A DNA stretch of 64,000 nucleotides from Agromyces bauzanensis. GTDB lineage: Bacteria > Actinomycetota > Actinomycetes > Actinomycetales > Microbacteriaceae. Of this stretch, positions 22,269-31,144 are shown piece by piece. How positions within the stretch are numbered: the first letter of the stretch is position 1; each line of letters opens with the position of its first letter. Made by a program: the position numbers and the translations under genes. The notes under the pieces were generated by a model, which worked only from the letters and a program-made list of their open reading frames with translations, made no database searches and was not told the origin of the DNA. The stretch lies in NCBI RefSeq assembly GCF_014645655.1, contig NZ_BMMD01000009.1, positions 1 to 64,000 on the forward strand, in the 5' to 3' direction.

Positions 22269-23963
22269 TCAGCCGGCGCAGTAGGTGAGCTCGACGTCGG
22301 ATCGTTGCGGCACATCGCCCGGCGGCAGCGACTGCTGCGTCACGGGGGAGCCGGGCTGCGACTTGCACGACGGGTCGGGCTTCGGAATCGGGTTGAGTTG
22401 CAGGTTCTCGGCCGACAGATAGGATGACGCCGCCGACAGCGTCTGCCCTGTGAGGTCGGTGAGCGTGACCATGCCGCTCGAGATGCGGAAGTCGACGCTC
22501 GACCCCGCCTCGACGGAGCTGCCGCCTTCGGGCGAGGTGCCGAGCACGGTGTCGGCGGGCACGGAGGGGGAGTTCTCTCGCGTCTCGGCGCCGGGCGTGA
22601 GCCCCACCGCCTGCAGGTCGGCCTTCGCCTGCTCGAGCGACTTGTTGCGCACGTCGGGCACCGTCACCGCCTCGCGACCGGACGACACCCAGATCGTCAC
22701 CGCCGTCCCGGCGTCGACGATCTCGGCCGCGGGCGGGTCGGTGCGGATCACCTGGCCGGCCGCAACGGTCTCGCTCGTCTCATCGATGCGGCTCGCCGGC
22801 AGGCCGAGCTCCTGGAGCTGCTGCACGGCCTCCTCGTACGTCACGCCGGCCAGGGCCGGGATCTCGCGCGCATTCGAGGGGAGGTCGTCGCTCGGCTGCA
22901 GGTTGAACGCCCAGTACATGACGGCGACGACGATCACGACGACGCCGATGATGCCCGACCAGATCCAGATCGCAGGCGGACGCCGCTGGGTGCGCGTCAT
23001 CGTCTCGTCCTCGGTGAGCTGGCGAAGCGCGAGCTCCGATGTCGAGAGGGCGGCTGTCGGCGCGCCGAACAGCAGCGTCGCCTCGTCGGGCTGCTGGTGC
23101 ACGGGGACCCGACCGGTCGCCGCGACGTCGACGTCGGCGCGGAACTCGGCGGCCGTCTGGTAGCGCTCGTCACGGTTCTTCGCGAGCGCGTGCATGACGA
23201 CGGCGTCGAGAGCCGGGGAGACCTTCGGGTTGATGACGCTGGGCTTGACCGGCCGCTCACTGACGTGCTGGTATGCGACGGCGACGGGAGTGTCGCCGCG
23301 GAACGGCGGTCGACCGGTGAGCATCTCGAAGAGCACGACGCCCGTCGAGTACAGGTCGGTGCGGGCGTCGACGGTCTCGCCCTTCGCCTGCTCGGGCGAG
23401 AAGTACGACGCGGTGCCGAGGATGGCCGTGGTCTGGGCGACCGTCGTCGCCGAGTCGGAGACCGCGCGGGCGATGCCGAAGTCCATCACCTTGACCTGTC
23501 CGGTGGACGTGATCATGATGTTGCCGGGCTTGATGTCGCGATGCACGACTCCCGCACGGTGCGAGTACTCGAGGGCGGTGAGCACGCCGTCGATCACGCG
23601 CACGGCAGCGATCGGCTCGAGGGGACCGTCGTGGACGATGTCTTTCAGGAGCCGGCCCTCGACGAACTCCATGACGATGAACGGCAACTGCACCTCGTGT
23701 CCGGCGGAATCGACCACCGTCTCCTCGCCGGCGTCGAAGACGCGGACGATCGTCGGGTGCGCCATGCGAGCGGCCGACTGAGCCTCCTGGCGGAACCGCA
23801 TCCGGAACGCAGGATCGGTCGCGAGCTGCGGCTTCAGGAGCTTGATCGCGACCTGACGGCCGAGACGGGCGTCGGTTCCGACGTGCACGTCGGACATGCC
23901 GCCGCGACCGATGAGCGCACCAACGCGGTATCGACCCGCGAGCACGCGTCCTTCATCGCTCAT
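22269..23963 (-). CDS. pknB: Serine/threonine kinase PknB with PASTA repeats
   Basis: 564 residues. Kinase domain (about 11-270): glycine loop GRGGMSDVHVG, AIKLLKP, HRDIKPGN and DFGIA. One membrane helix at about 325-345, then three PASTA repeats (about 355-560), which bind peptidoglycan fragments. Controls cell growth and division. Last gene of the leftward fhaA-pknB operon. Confidence 0.95.
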   Translation of the reverse strand: MSDEGRVLAGRYRVGALIGRGGMSDVHVGTDARLGRQVAIKLLKPQLATDPAFRMRFRQEAQSAARMAHPTIVRVFDAGEETVVDSAGHEVQLPFIVMEFVEGRLLKDIVHDGPLEPIAAVRVIDGVLTALEYSHRAGVVHRDIKPGNIMITSTGQVKVMDFGIARAVSDSATTVAQTTAILGTASYFSPEQAKGETVDARTDLYSTGVVLFEMLTGRPPFRGDTPVAVAYQHVSERPVKPSVINPKVSPALDAVVMHALAKNRDERYQTAAEFRADVDVAATGRVPVHQQPDEATLLFGAPTAALSTSELALRQLTEDETMTRTQRRPPAIWIWSGIIGVVVIVVAVMYWAFNLQPSDDLPSNAREIPALAGVTYEEAVQQLQELGLPASRIDETSETVAAGQVIRTDPPAAEIVDAGTAVTIWVSSGREAVTVPDVRNKSLEQAKADLQAVGLTPGAETRENSPSVPADTVLGTSPEGGSSVEAGSSVDFRISSGMVTLTDLTGQTLSAASSYLSAENLQLNPIPKPDPSCKSQPGSPVTQQSLPPGDVPQRSDVELTYCAG

Positions 23964-23991
23964 CCTGCAGCTCCGCTCCGACCCGTCCCCG

Positions 23992-25707
23992 TCAGCCGTT
24001 CCCGTTGGCCTGCTCGATCTGCACCGTGAGGGCAGGCGAGAACGGGGAGTCGAGCTGGCCGCAGAAGTAGCGGAAGGTGACGTCGAACGAACCGCCGGGC
24101 GCGTCGTCGACGTTGATCTGCGCGCTCGTCGTGCCGGGTCCGAAGACCGGGTTGTTCGGCACGGACGCGTCGCCCGTGACGGCGACCTCGTACCCGCTCA
24201 GGGTCTGCCCGGAGGGGCACGACTGGACGTTCCAGCTGACGGTGATCTGCCCGACGTCTGCCGGGACCGGGTTGACGTCGGTGGTCGGCGGGGCGCTCGG
24301 GGCGCTCGGGGCGACGGGATCGGTGAGGTAGGTGAGCGTGATGGTGGTGCCGGGCTGCACCGGTCCGCTCGGGTTCACCTCCGAGACGGTGTTCGCAAGT
24401 CCGGGCTCGGTGGCGGGAGAACCGGCCTGGCGCGTGACCGGGAGGCCGAGCCCCTCGATCGCAGCGGCCGCCTCGTCGATGTTCATGCCGATGTAGGAGT
24501 TCCGGTCGATCTGGATCGTCTGCGGCGCCTCGGTCGTGGGCGGAGTGGTCGGCGTCGGCGTCGGCGTCGCCGTCGCAGTCGGGCGGGTCGTGGTCGTCGG
24601 GGGGTCGTTCCGGTCGCCCTGGTTGAGTGCGAGCGCGATGATCGTGCCGATGAGTACGATCGCGAGGATCGCGATGAGCACGATGAGCGGCCAGGTCCAC
24701 GGGCTGCGCTTGCGCTCGATCTCCTCCTCCTCCTCGGTCTCGGTCGTGCTCATGCCGCCCGCACCGCCGGCGGCCGAAGGCAGCACCGTGGTCGCCGCCG
24801 TGGCCCCCTGCTGGGGCATGAGCATGGTCGCCGCCGTGGCGCCGGCGGCGCCGAGCACGGCGGGGACGGCCGCGGCCGCGGCCTGCACGTCGCCCCGGCG
24901 GAGGGCCGTCGCGGCACGCGCGAGATGCGCCGCCGACTGCGGTCGGTCGGCCGGGTTCTTCGCGATCGACGAGTAGACGAGATTCCGCACCGGCTCGGAC
25001 ACCGTGACCGGCAGGTCGGGCGGAGTCTCATTGATCTGCGCCATGGCGATCGCGACCTGCGACTCGCCCGTGAAGGGCCGGCGGCCGGCCAGCGCCTCGT
25101 AGGCGACGATGCCGAGGGAGTAGATGTCGGTCGTCGGCGAGGCGGGGTGTCCCGATGCCTGCTCGGGGGAGAGGTACTGCACCGTGCCCATGACCTGGCC
25201 GGTGGCGGTGAGGGGCACCTGGTCGGCGATGCGCGCGATGCCGAAGTCGGTGATCTTCACGCGCCCGTCGGGGGTGATGAGAAGGTTGCCGGGCTTGATG
25301 TCGCGGTGCACGAGGCCGGCGGCGTGGGCGGCCTGCAGCGCGCCCGCGGTCTGCGCCACGATGTCGAGCACCTTGTCGGTGGAGAGCACGTGCTCGCGCT
25401 CTAGGATGGTCGAGAGCGCCTCGCCAGGCACGAGCTCCATGACGAGGTAGGCACTGCCCTCCTCCTCGCCGTAGTCGAAGACGTTCGCGATGCCCTCGTG
25501 GTTCACGAGCGCGGCGTGCCTGGCCTCGGCGCGGAAGCGCTCGAGGAAGCCCGGGTCGCCGAGGTACTCGTCCTTCAGGATCTTGATCGCGACCTGACGG
25601 CCGATGACCAGGTCGGTGGCCTGCCACACTTCGCCCATGCCGCCGATGGCGATCCGGGACTGCAGTTCGTAGCGCCCACCGAAGGTGAGCCCTGCGCTCG
25701 GTCTCAT
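23992..25707 (-). CDS. pknA: Serine/threonine kinase PknA-like, with PASTA and Fn3-like domains
   Basis: 571 residues. Kinase domain with AIGGMGEVWQ, AIKILKDEY, HRDIKPGN and DFGIAR. A Ser/Thr/Ala linker, membrane helix at about 328-352, Thr-Pro spacer, one PASTA repeat (about 390-455) and a C-terminal beta-rich region that looks fibronectin-III-like (VSWNVQSCPSGQTLSGYEV). Its ATG overlaps the pbpA stop (ATGA). Confidence 0.92.
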   Translation of the reverse strand: MRPSAGLTFGGRYELQSRIAIGGMGEVWQATDLVIGRQVAIKILKDEYLGDPGFLERFRAEARHAALVNHEGIANVFDYGEEEGSAYLVMELVPGEALSTILEREHVLSTDKVLDIVAQTAGALQAAHAAGLVHRDIKPGNLLITPDGRVKITDFGIARIADQVPLTATGQVMGTVQYLSPEQASGHPASPTTDIYSLGIVAYEALAGRRPFTGESQVAIAMAQINETPPDLPVTVSEPVRNLVYSSIAKNPADRPQSAAHLARAATALRRGDVQAAAAAVPAVLGAAGATAATMLMPQQGATAATTVLPSAAGGAGGMSTTETEEEEEIERKRSPWTWPLIVLIAILAIVLIGTIIALALNQGDRNDPPTTTTRPTATATPTPTPTTPPTTEAPQTIQIDRNSYIGMNIDEAAAAIEGLGLPVTRQAGSPATEPGLANTVSEVNPSGPVQPGTTITLTYLTDPVAPSAPSAPPTTDVNPVPADVGQITVSWNVQSCPSGQTLSGYEVAVTGDASVPNNPVFGPGTTSAQINVDDAPGGSFDVTFRYFCGQLDSPFSPALTVQIEQANGNG

Positions 25708-27158
25708 TTGTTCAGCACCGCCTCTAGTACCTGCTTTGCGACGGGTGCGGCGATGAGATTGCCGTACCCCTCCTGACCAAGTCCCCCGCCATCCTCCACG
25801 AGTACCGTGATCGCATACTGAGGGTCGTCGGCGGGGGCAAAACCCGTGAACCAGAGAGTGTAGGGGTCACTCTCACCGTTCTCTGCTGTACCCGTCTTAC
25901 CGGCCACGCTGACGCCGTCTATTCTTGCATTACTCGCGGCACCGTTCTCGACGCCGTTCACCATCATCTGCACCATGGCGGCGGCAGTCTGCTCGCTGAT
26001 GGCGCGGCCGAATTCCGAGGCCGAGAACTCCTGCAGCGGCGTGAAGTCGGGGGCCGTGATGGCGTCGACCAGATTGGGGTTCATCACGATGCCGCCATTG
26101 GCGATCGTGGCCGACACCATGGCCATCTGGAGCGGCGTCGCGCGCACGTCGCCCTGGCCGAATGCGCTGAGTCCGGTCTGCGGTTCGTCGAGGACGCGGG
26201 GGTAGGTGCTGGCCTCGGTCGCGTTGGGGATCTCGAACTCGGTATTGAACCCGAACTTCTCGGCCTGTTCCCGAATGGCGGCGTCGCCGAGCTCCATGCC
26301 GAGTTCTGCCATCGGGATGTTGCATGAGAGCCGCAGCGCGTCGGCGAGCGTCACCTCCGCGCCTCCGCCGCACGTGCCGCCGCCCGAGTTGCGCACGACC
26401 GTGTCGGTTCCGGGCAGCGTCAGCGTCGCGGGGTTCGGGAAGGTCGACTGCGGCGTGTATCGACCCGACTCCAGCGCGGCGGCGGTCACGACGAGCTTGA
26501 AGGTCGAACCGGGCGGGTTCATGTCGCCGCCCGTCGCGCGGTTGAACAGCGGGTCGCTCGGGTCTGCCAGGAGGCCCTCGTAGGTGGCCTCGACCTGGGA
26601 CCCGTCGTGCACCGCCATCGAGTTCGGGTCGAAGGTGGGCTTCGTGACCATCGCGATGACGCGGCCGGTCGCCGGCTCGGTCACGATCACGGCGCCGGTG
26701 TAGCCGCCCAGCGCGTCCCACGCGGCCTGCTGCGCCACCGGATCGATCGACACCTCCACGGATGCCCCCATCGGATCCTGCCCGGAGATGAGCCGGTTCA
26801 GCTGGTCGAAGAACTGGCTCGACGACTGGCCGCTGAGGTAATCGTTGAGCGACGCCTCGAGGCCGGTCGCCTCGCCGTTCACGGGGATGTATCCGGTGAC
26901 GGGCACGAAGAGCTGGCCGTTCGCGTAGACGCGCTGGAACTTGTAGTTGTCGTCGGACGGCTGCGAGAACGCGATGGGCGTGCCGTCGACGAGGATCGGC
27001 CCACGCTCGACCGAGTAGCTCTCGTACAGCGTGCGCGAGTTGCGCGGGTCGGCGGCGAGGTTCTCGGCCTGCACGTACTGGATGATCGTCGTCGACACGA
27101 ACAGGGCGAGGAACATGAGAAGCGCGACGATCGTCACGCGCTTGAGTTCGCGGTTCAT
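25704..27158 (-). CDS. pbpA: Class B penicillin-binding protein PbpA
   Basis: 484 residues; transpeptidase that crosslinks peptidoglycan. N-terminal membrane anchor (ALLMFLALFVSTTII). Catalytic motifs: PPGSTFK (Ser), SCN, and KTGTAEN. Start ATG at 27158 overlaps the rodA stop by 4 bases. Works with RodA and is controlled by the kinases encoded downstream. Confidence 0.95.
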   Translation of the reverse strand: MNRELKRVTIVALLMFLALFVSTTIIQYVQAENLAADPRNSRTLYESYSVERGPILVDGTPIAFSQPSDDNYKFQRVYANGQLFVPVTGYIPVNGEATGLEASLNDYLSGQSSSQFFDQLNRLISGQDPMGASVEVSIDPVAQQAAWDALGGYTGAVIVTEPATGRVIAMVTKPTFDPNSMAVHDGSQVEATYEGLLADPSDPLFNRATGGDMNPPGSTFKLVVTAAALESGRYTPQSTFPNPATLTLPGTDTVVRNSGGGTCGGGAEVTLADALRLSCNIPMAELGMELGDAAIREQAEKFGFNTEFEIPNATEASTYPRVLDEPQTGLSAFGQGDVRATPLQMAMVSATIANGGIVMNPNLVDAITAPDFTPLQEFSASEFGRAISEQTAAAMVQMMVNGVENGAASNARIDGVSVAGKTGTAENGESDPYTLWFTGFAPADDPQYAITVLVEDGGGLGQEGYGNLIAAPVAKQVLEAVLNK

Positions 27159-28558
27159 CCTTCGATCACCAGCCTCGGATGGTTGCGAACGGTGTCGGAG
27201 AGCCTGAGCAGCAGTGCGACGATGATCCAGTTCGCCACGAGCGAGGAACCGCCCGCCGCGAGGAACGGCGTCGTGAGGCCCGTGAGCGGGATGACGCGCG
27301 TGACGCCGCCGACGACGATGAAGACCTGCAGCGCGATGACGAACGCGAGACCGACGCCGAGGAGCTTGCCGAAGTCGTCCTGGCCGGCGAACCCGATGCG
27401 GAAGCCGCGGGCGACGAACAGCACGTACAGCGCGAGGATCGCGAAGATGCCGGCGAGGCCGAGCTCCTCGCCGAGGCTCGCGATGATGTAGTCGCTCTGC
27501 GGCACCGGGGTGATGTCGGGCCGGCCCTGTCCCCAGCCGGTGCCGATGAGGCCGCCGTTCGCCAGGCCGAACATGCCCTGCACCAGCTGGTAGCTCCCGC
27601 CGAAGTCCTGGTCGAACCGCTCGGGGTTGAACGGGTCGAGCCAATTCGCGAAGCGGTTGCCCACGTAGTCGAGCGTCTGGCTCGCCACCAGGGCGCCGGC
27701 GACGAACAGGCCGAGCCCGAGCACGACCCACGAGAGCCGGCTGGTCGCGACGTAGAGCATGACGAGGAACAGGCCGAAGTACAGCAGCGCGGTGCCGAGG
27801 TCGCGCTGGAACACGATGACGGCCATCGAGAGCGCCCACACCACGAGCAGGGGCCCGAGGTCGCGAGCGCGCGGGAATCGCATGCCGAGGAAGGTCTTGC
27901 CGACCATCGACAACGAGTCCCGGTTGCGCACGAGGTAGCCCGCGAAGAACACCGCGAGGGCGATCTTCGCGATCTCGCCGGGCTGGAAGGTGGCGATGTC
28001 GCCGATCCCGATCCACACCCGCGCGCCGCTCTCCTCGCGACCGATTCCGGGCACGAGGGGGAGCAGCAGCAACACGATCGCGACGAGCCCCGAGAGGTAC
28101 GTGTAGCGGAACAGCACGCGGTGGTTGCGGATCAGGAGGATCGTCGCGATTGCAGCGGCGATCGCGATCGCGCTCCACACGATCTGGCGCACCGACGCGC
28201 TCTCCCACCCGGCCTCGTTGTCGGCTATGTCGATGCGGTAGATCATGGCGATGCCGAGGCCGTTGAGCACGGTCGCCACGGGGAGCAGGAACGGGTCGGC
28301 ATCGCGCGCCACGAACCGCATCGCGATGTGCAGCCCGAACGCGAGCACCGCGAGGCCCACCCCGAGCAGCGCGACCTGCGTGTCGACGTGGCCCAGGGTG
28401 CCGAACTGCACGAGCAGGATGGCGCCGATGTTGATGAGGCTCGCGAGGAGCAGGAGCCACAACTCGGTGTTGCGGAGTCGTTGGGGGAGTCGGATGCGGC
28501 GTACGCCGCCCGGTGGCGTGCCGGTGGAGACTCCGCCCGCGGTTCGCTGGTCAGTCAA
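27155..28558 (-). CDS. rodA: FtsW/RodA/SpoVE-family peptidoglycan glycosyltransferase
   Basis: SEDS glycosyltransferase, 467 residues, about ten to twelve membrane helices. Conserved stretches: FQPGEIAKIALAVFFAGYL, FQRDLGTALLYFG, GTGWGQGRP and DYIIASLGEELGLAG. Start taken as TTG at 28558, overlapping the pstP stop by 8 bases; no nearer ATG or GTG fits. Confidence 0.93.
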   Translation of the reverse strand: MTDQRTAGGVSTGTPPGGVRRIRLPQRLRNTELWLLLLASLINIGAILLVQFGTLGHVDTQVALLGVGLAVLAFGLHIAMRFVARDADPFLLPVATVLNGLGIAMIYRIDIADNEAGWESASVRQIVWSAIAIAAAIATILLIRNHRVLFRYTYLSGLVAIVLLLLPLVPGIGREESGARVWIGIGDIATFQPGEIAKIALAVFFAGYLVRNRDSLSMVGKTFLGMRFPRARDLGPLLVVWALSMAVIVFQRDLGTALLYFGLFLVMLYVATSRLSWVVLGLGLFVAGALVASQTLDYVGNRFANWLDPFNPERFDQDFGGSYQLVQGMFGLANGGLIGTGWGQGRPDITPVPQSDYIIASLGEELGLAGIFAILALYVLFVARGFRIGFAGQDDFGKLLGVGLAFVIALQVFIVVGGVTRVIPLTGLTTPFLAAGGSSLVANWIIVALLLRLSDTVRNHPRLVIEG

Positions 28559-29783
28559 CGGATTCCTCCAGTCGCTGCACGATGCGGTCGGCCTCGGCGA
28601 ACGAGCCCGCGCTGATGGTCTGTTCGACGCGCTGCTGGTCGTAGGTGCGCAGGTCGGCGACGTCGATCGTGGTCTCGGTGTGCAGCTCGTGCAGCGAGAT
28701 GGGACCGAGGTCCTGCTGGATGCCCTGGAAGATCGCGACGCGGCCGTTCGACTCGCCCACGTAGTAGCGGGTCTGCGTCCACTGGTAGCCGAGCACGAAC
28801 GTGGTCGCGATGGCGCCGATGAGCAGCACGATCCAGAAGGTCCACACCCAGCGCCGACGCCGGCGGCGGCGCTCGTCCTCCTCGATGAGCTCGTCGAAGT
28901 AGTCCTCGGAGTCGGGCTCGAAGTGCGTCTCCTGCACGGGGTGCGGCCGGAACGGGGCGAGACGGATGCCGCGGGGTCGCACCGGTTCCGCCGCCGCACC
29001 GAACGCGAGCGGGGCTGCCGCCGAGCCGACCACGAGGGGCGGCGTGGCCGGAGCGGGCGGTTCGCCGATGTCGACGATCACGACGGTGACGTTGTCGGGC
29101 GCACCACCGTCGAGCGAGGCCTTCACGAGCCGGTCGGCCACCTGCTTCGCGCCGGCGTCGGCCGAGAGGAACTCGTGCAGGTCTTCGAACGAGACGACGC
29201 CGGAGAGGCCGTCGGAGCAGAGCATCCAGCGGTCGCCCGGGCGCGTGTCGAGCACCATCGAATCGATCTCGGGCGAGCTCTCCACGTCGCCGAGCACGCG
29301 CATGAGCACCGAGCGCCGAGGGTGCACCATCGCCTCCTCGGCGGTGATGCGTCCGGCGTCGACGAGCCGCTGCACGAACGTGTGGTCGGTGGAGATCTGG
29401 CTGAGTTCGCCCGAGCGCAGCAGGTAGATGCGGGAGTCGCCGATGTGCGAGATCACCACGCGGTCGCCCTGAACCAGCAGCGCGCTCACCGTGGTGCCCA
29501 TGCCGGTGAGCTCGGAGTGCTCGGCGACGGTCTCGGCGAGTCGGCGGTTGGCGGCGACCAGTGTGCCCTCGAGGGCCGCCGCGGCATCCGGTGCCGAGGG
29601 GTACTCGTCGTCGGCCTCGGCGATGCGCCTCGTCGCGATCGCGCTCGCCACGTCACCGCCCGCGTGACCGCCCATGCCGTCGGCGACGAGGAACAGGTGG
29701 CGCCCGGCGTAGCCGGAGTCCTGGTTGTTCGAGCGGACTCGCCCGACGTGCGAGACCGCGGCGCTCGCCTTGACCGTCGCCAT
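28551..29783 (-). CDS. pstP: PP2C-type serine/threonine phosphatase PstP
   Basis: 410 residues. Metal-binding motifs SNNQDSGYAG, VADGMGGHAGG, SHIGDSRIYLL, LCSDGLSG and GGAPDNVTVVIVDIG place it with PP2C phosphatases. One membrane helix (about 310-335), with an extracytoplasmic tail. Reverses phosphorylation by PknA and PknB. Confidence 0.95.
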   Translation of the reverse strand: MATVKASAAVSHVGRVRSNNQDSGYAGRHLFLVADGMGGHAGGDVASAIATRRIAEADDEYPSAPDAAAALEGTLVAANRRLAETVAEHSELTGMGTTVSALLVQGDRVVISHIGDSRIYLLRSGELSQISTDHTFVQRLVDAGRITAEEAMVHPRRSVLMRVLGDVESSPEIDSMVLDTRPGDRWMLCSDGLSGVVSFEDLHEFLSADAGAKQVADRLVKASLDGGAPDNVTVVIVDIGEPPAPATPPLVVGSAAAPLAFGAAAEPVRPRGIRLAPFRPHPVQETHFEPDSEDYFDELIEEDERRRRRRRWVWTFWIVLLIGAIATTFVLGYQWTQTRYYVGESNGRVAIFQGIQQDLGPISLHELHTETTIDVADLRTYDQQRVEQTISAGSFAEADRIVQRLEESVD

Positions 29784-29786
29784 GGG

Positions 29787-30338
29787 CTACCGCCGCAGCT
29801 CGAATGTCGTCGCTCCGACCTTCACCGTGGCTCCGAGCGGGATCGGCGTCGGCACGGTCACTCGGGAGCCGTTGAGGAAGGTGCCGTTCGTGGAGTCGAG
29901 GTCCTGGATCATCCAGCGGCCGTTCCACAGCATGAGTCGGGCGTGGTGGGTGGAGGTGTAGTCGTCGCGGATGATGATCGCCGAGTCGCTGGAGCGTCCG
30001 ATCGTGATCTCGTCGCGGCCGAGCGGGAACTCGGCGCCCGACTTCTGGCCGCTCGTGATCACGAGCCGCGTCGCGTTCTCGGTGGACGCGGTCTCGCCGC
30101 CCGGACCGGATGCGGGCGCAGCCGGGTGCGAGGCGGCCGCGGTCGGAGCCCCCGGGGAGGTGCCGGCGGTGGGGAAGACGGATGCCGCGACCGGCGCCGC
30201 GGCGGAAGCATCGGGCTGGAGCTTGCGCACCCGCTGGCCGAAGAGGTCGCTGCGCAGGGCGTACACGATCGCGAACACGAAGACCCAGAGCAGCAGGAGG
30301 AATCCGAGCTGGAGGACAAGGAGGGTGAGTTCGCTCAT
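29787..30338 (-). CDS. fhaB: FHA-domain membrane protein FhaB
   Basis: 183 residues. N-terminal membrane helix (LLVLQLGFLLLLWVFVFAI), Ala/Pro linker, then an FHA domain (about 100-180) with IGRSSDSAIII, STHHARL and STNGTFLNG. Binds phosphothreonine on partners. ATG at 30338 overlaps the fhaA stop; 3 bases separate it from pstP. Confidence 0.94.
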   Translation of the reverse strand: MSELTLLVLQLGFLLLLWVFVFAIVYALRSDLFGQRVRKLQPDASAAAPVAASVFPTAGTSPGAPTAAASHPAAPASGPGGETASTENATRLVITSGQKSGAEFPLGRDEITIGRSSDSAIIIRDDYTSTHHARLMLWNGRWMIQDLDSTNGTFLNGSRVTVPTPIPLGATVKVGATTFELRR

Positions 30339-31078
30339 TCGCCGGGCCCCCAGAATCCGCCCATGTCGTGGCGCTGGGTTGCCGGGTCGGGTCGGCCACC
30401 GGGGGCCGGAGCGGATGCCTGGGCGAGCACGCGGAAGACGATGCGGGTGCTTCCGATGGTGATGACGGAGTCGGGTTCGAGCACGGCCTCCTTCACCGGG
30501 GCGCCGTTCAGCTGCGTGCCGTTCGTGGAGCCGAGGTCGCGGACGCGGGCGCGGGTGCCGTCCCACTGCACCTCGGCATGGCGCCGCGAAGCACCGGAGT
30601 CGTCGAGCGTGACATCGGCTTCGCTGCCGCGGCCGATGACCGTGTGGCCCTTGAGGATCGGATGGCGGGTGCCGCCCACGTCGAGGACCGGGGTCCACGC
30701 GACCTGGCCCTTCACGTTGCGCGAGTCCACCTGCACTATGCCCTCGGTGAGGCCGGGGTCGGCCTGGAGCGCGATGGAGATGCCGCCCGCGAACTGGAAG
30801 CGCTGGCTCGCGGCGTGCTTCTGCACGAGGTCGGTGAGCTCGTCGATGAGCGCGGGACCGAGCCCGGCCATCCGGTCATGGTCGGCTGGCGACATCCGCA
30901 CCGAGAACATGTTGGGCACGAGCACGCGGTCACGCGAGACGACCGCCGCCTTCGTGTCGATCTCGCGCTTGAGCGCCGCGGTGATCTCGACGGGCTGCAG
31001 CCCCGAGCGGAAGGTCTTCGCGAATGCGCCGTTGACGGCGCGCTCGAGACCCTTCTCGAAGTTGTCCAGTAGGCCCAC
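30335..31078 (-). CDS. fhaA: FhaA, DUF3662 and FHA-domain protein
   Basis: 247 residues from GTG at 31078 (GLLDNFEKGLERAVN), with GGGAG upstream. DUF3662 domain N-terminal (about 1-120), short linker, FHA domain C-terminal with IGRGSEADVTL, SRRHAEV and STNGTQLNG. First gene of the leftward division/wall operon; a TACCAT -10-like element lies about 35 bases upstream (31113-31118). Confidence 0.94.
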   Translation of the reverse strand: MGLLDNFEKGLERAVNGAFAKTFRSGLQPVEITAALKREIDTKAAVVSRDRVLVPNMFSVRMSPADHDRMAGLGPALIDELTDLVQKHAASQRFQFAGGISIALQADPGLTEGIVQVDSRNVKGQVAWTPVLDVGGTRHPILKGHTVIGRGSEADVTLDDSGASRRHAEVQWDGTRARVRDLGSTNGTQLNGAPVKEAVLEPDSVITIGSTRIVFRVLAQASAPAPGGRPDPATQRHDMGGFWGPGE

Positions 31079-31144
31079 AGGTCTCCCGATCCGGTTTCCG
31101 TGATTGTGTGACATGGTAGCCCGAGCGGCTGGGAACACCCGCGA

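Noticed and set aside
27179-31103. Very long rightward open frames opposite rodA, pstP and the fha genes
   Set aside because: Antisense shadows of conserved genes; no start with ribosome binding site and no recognisable domain.
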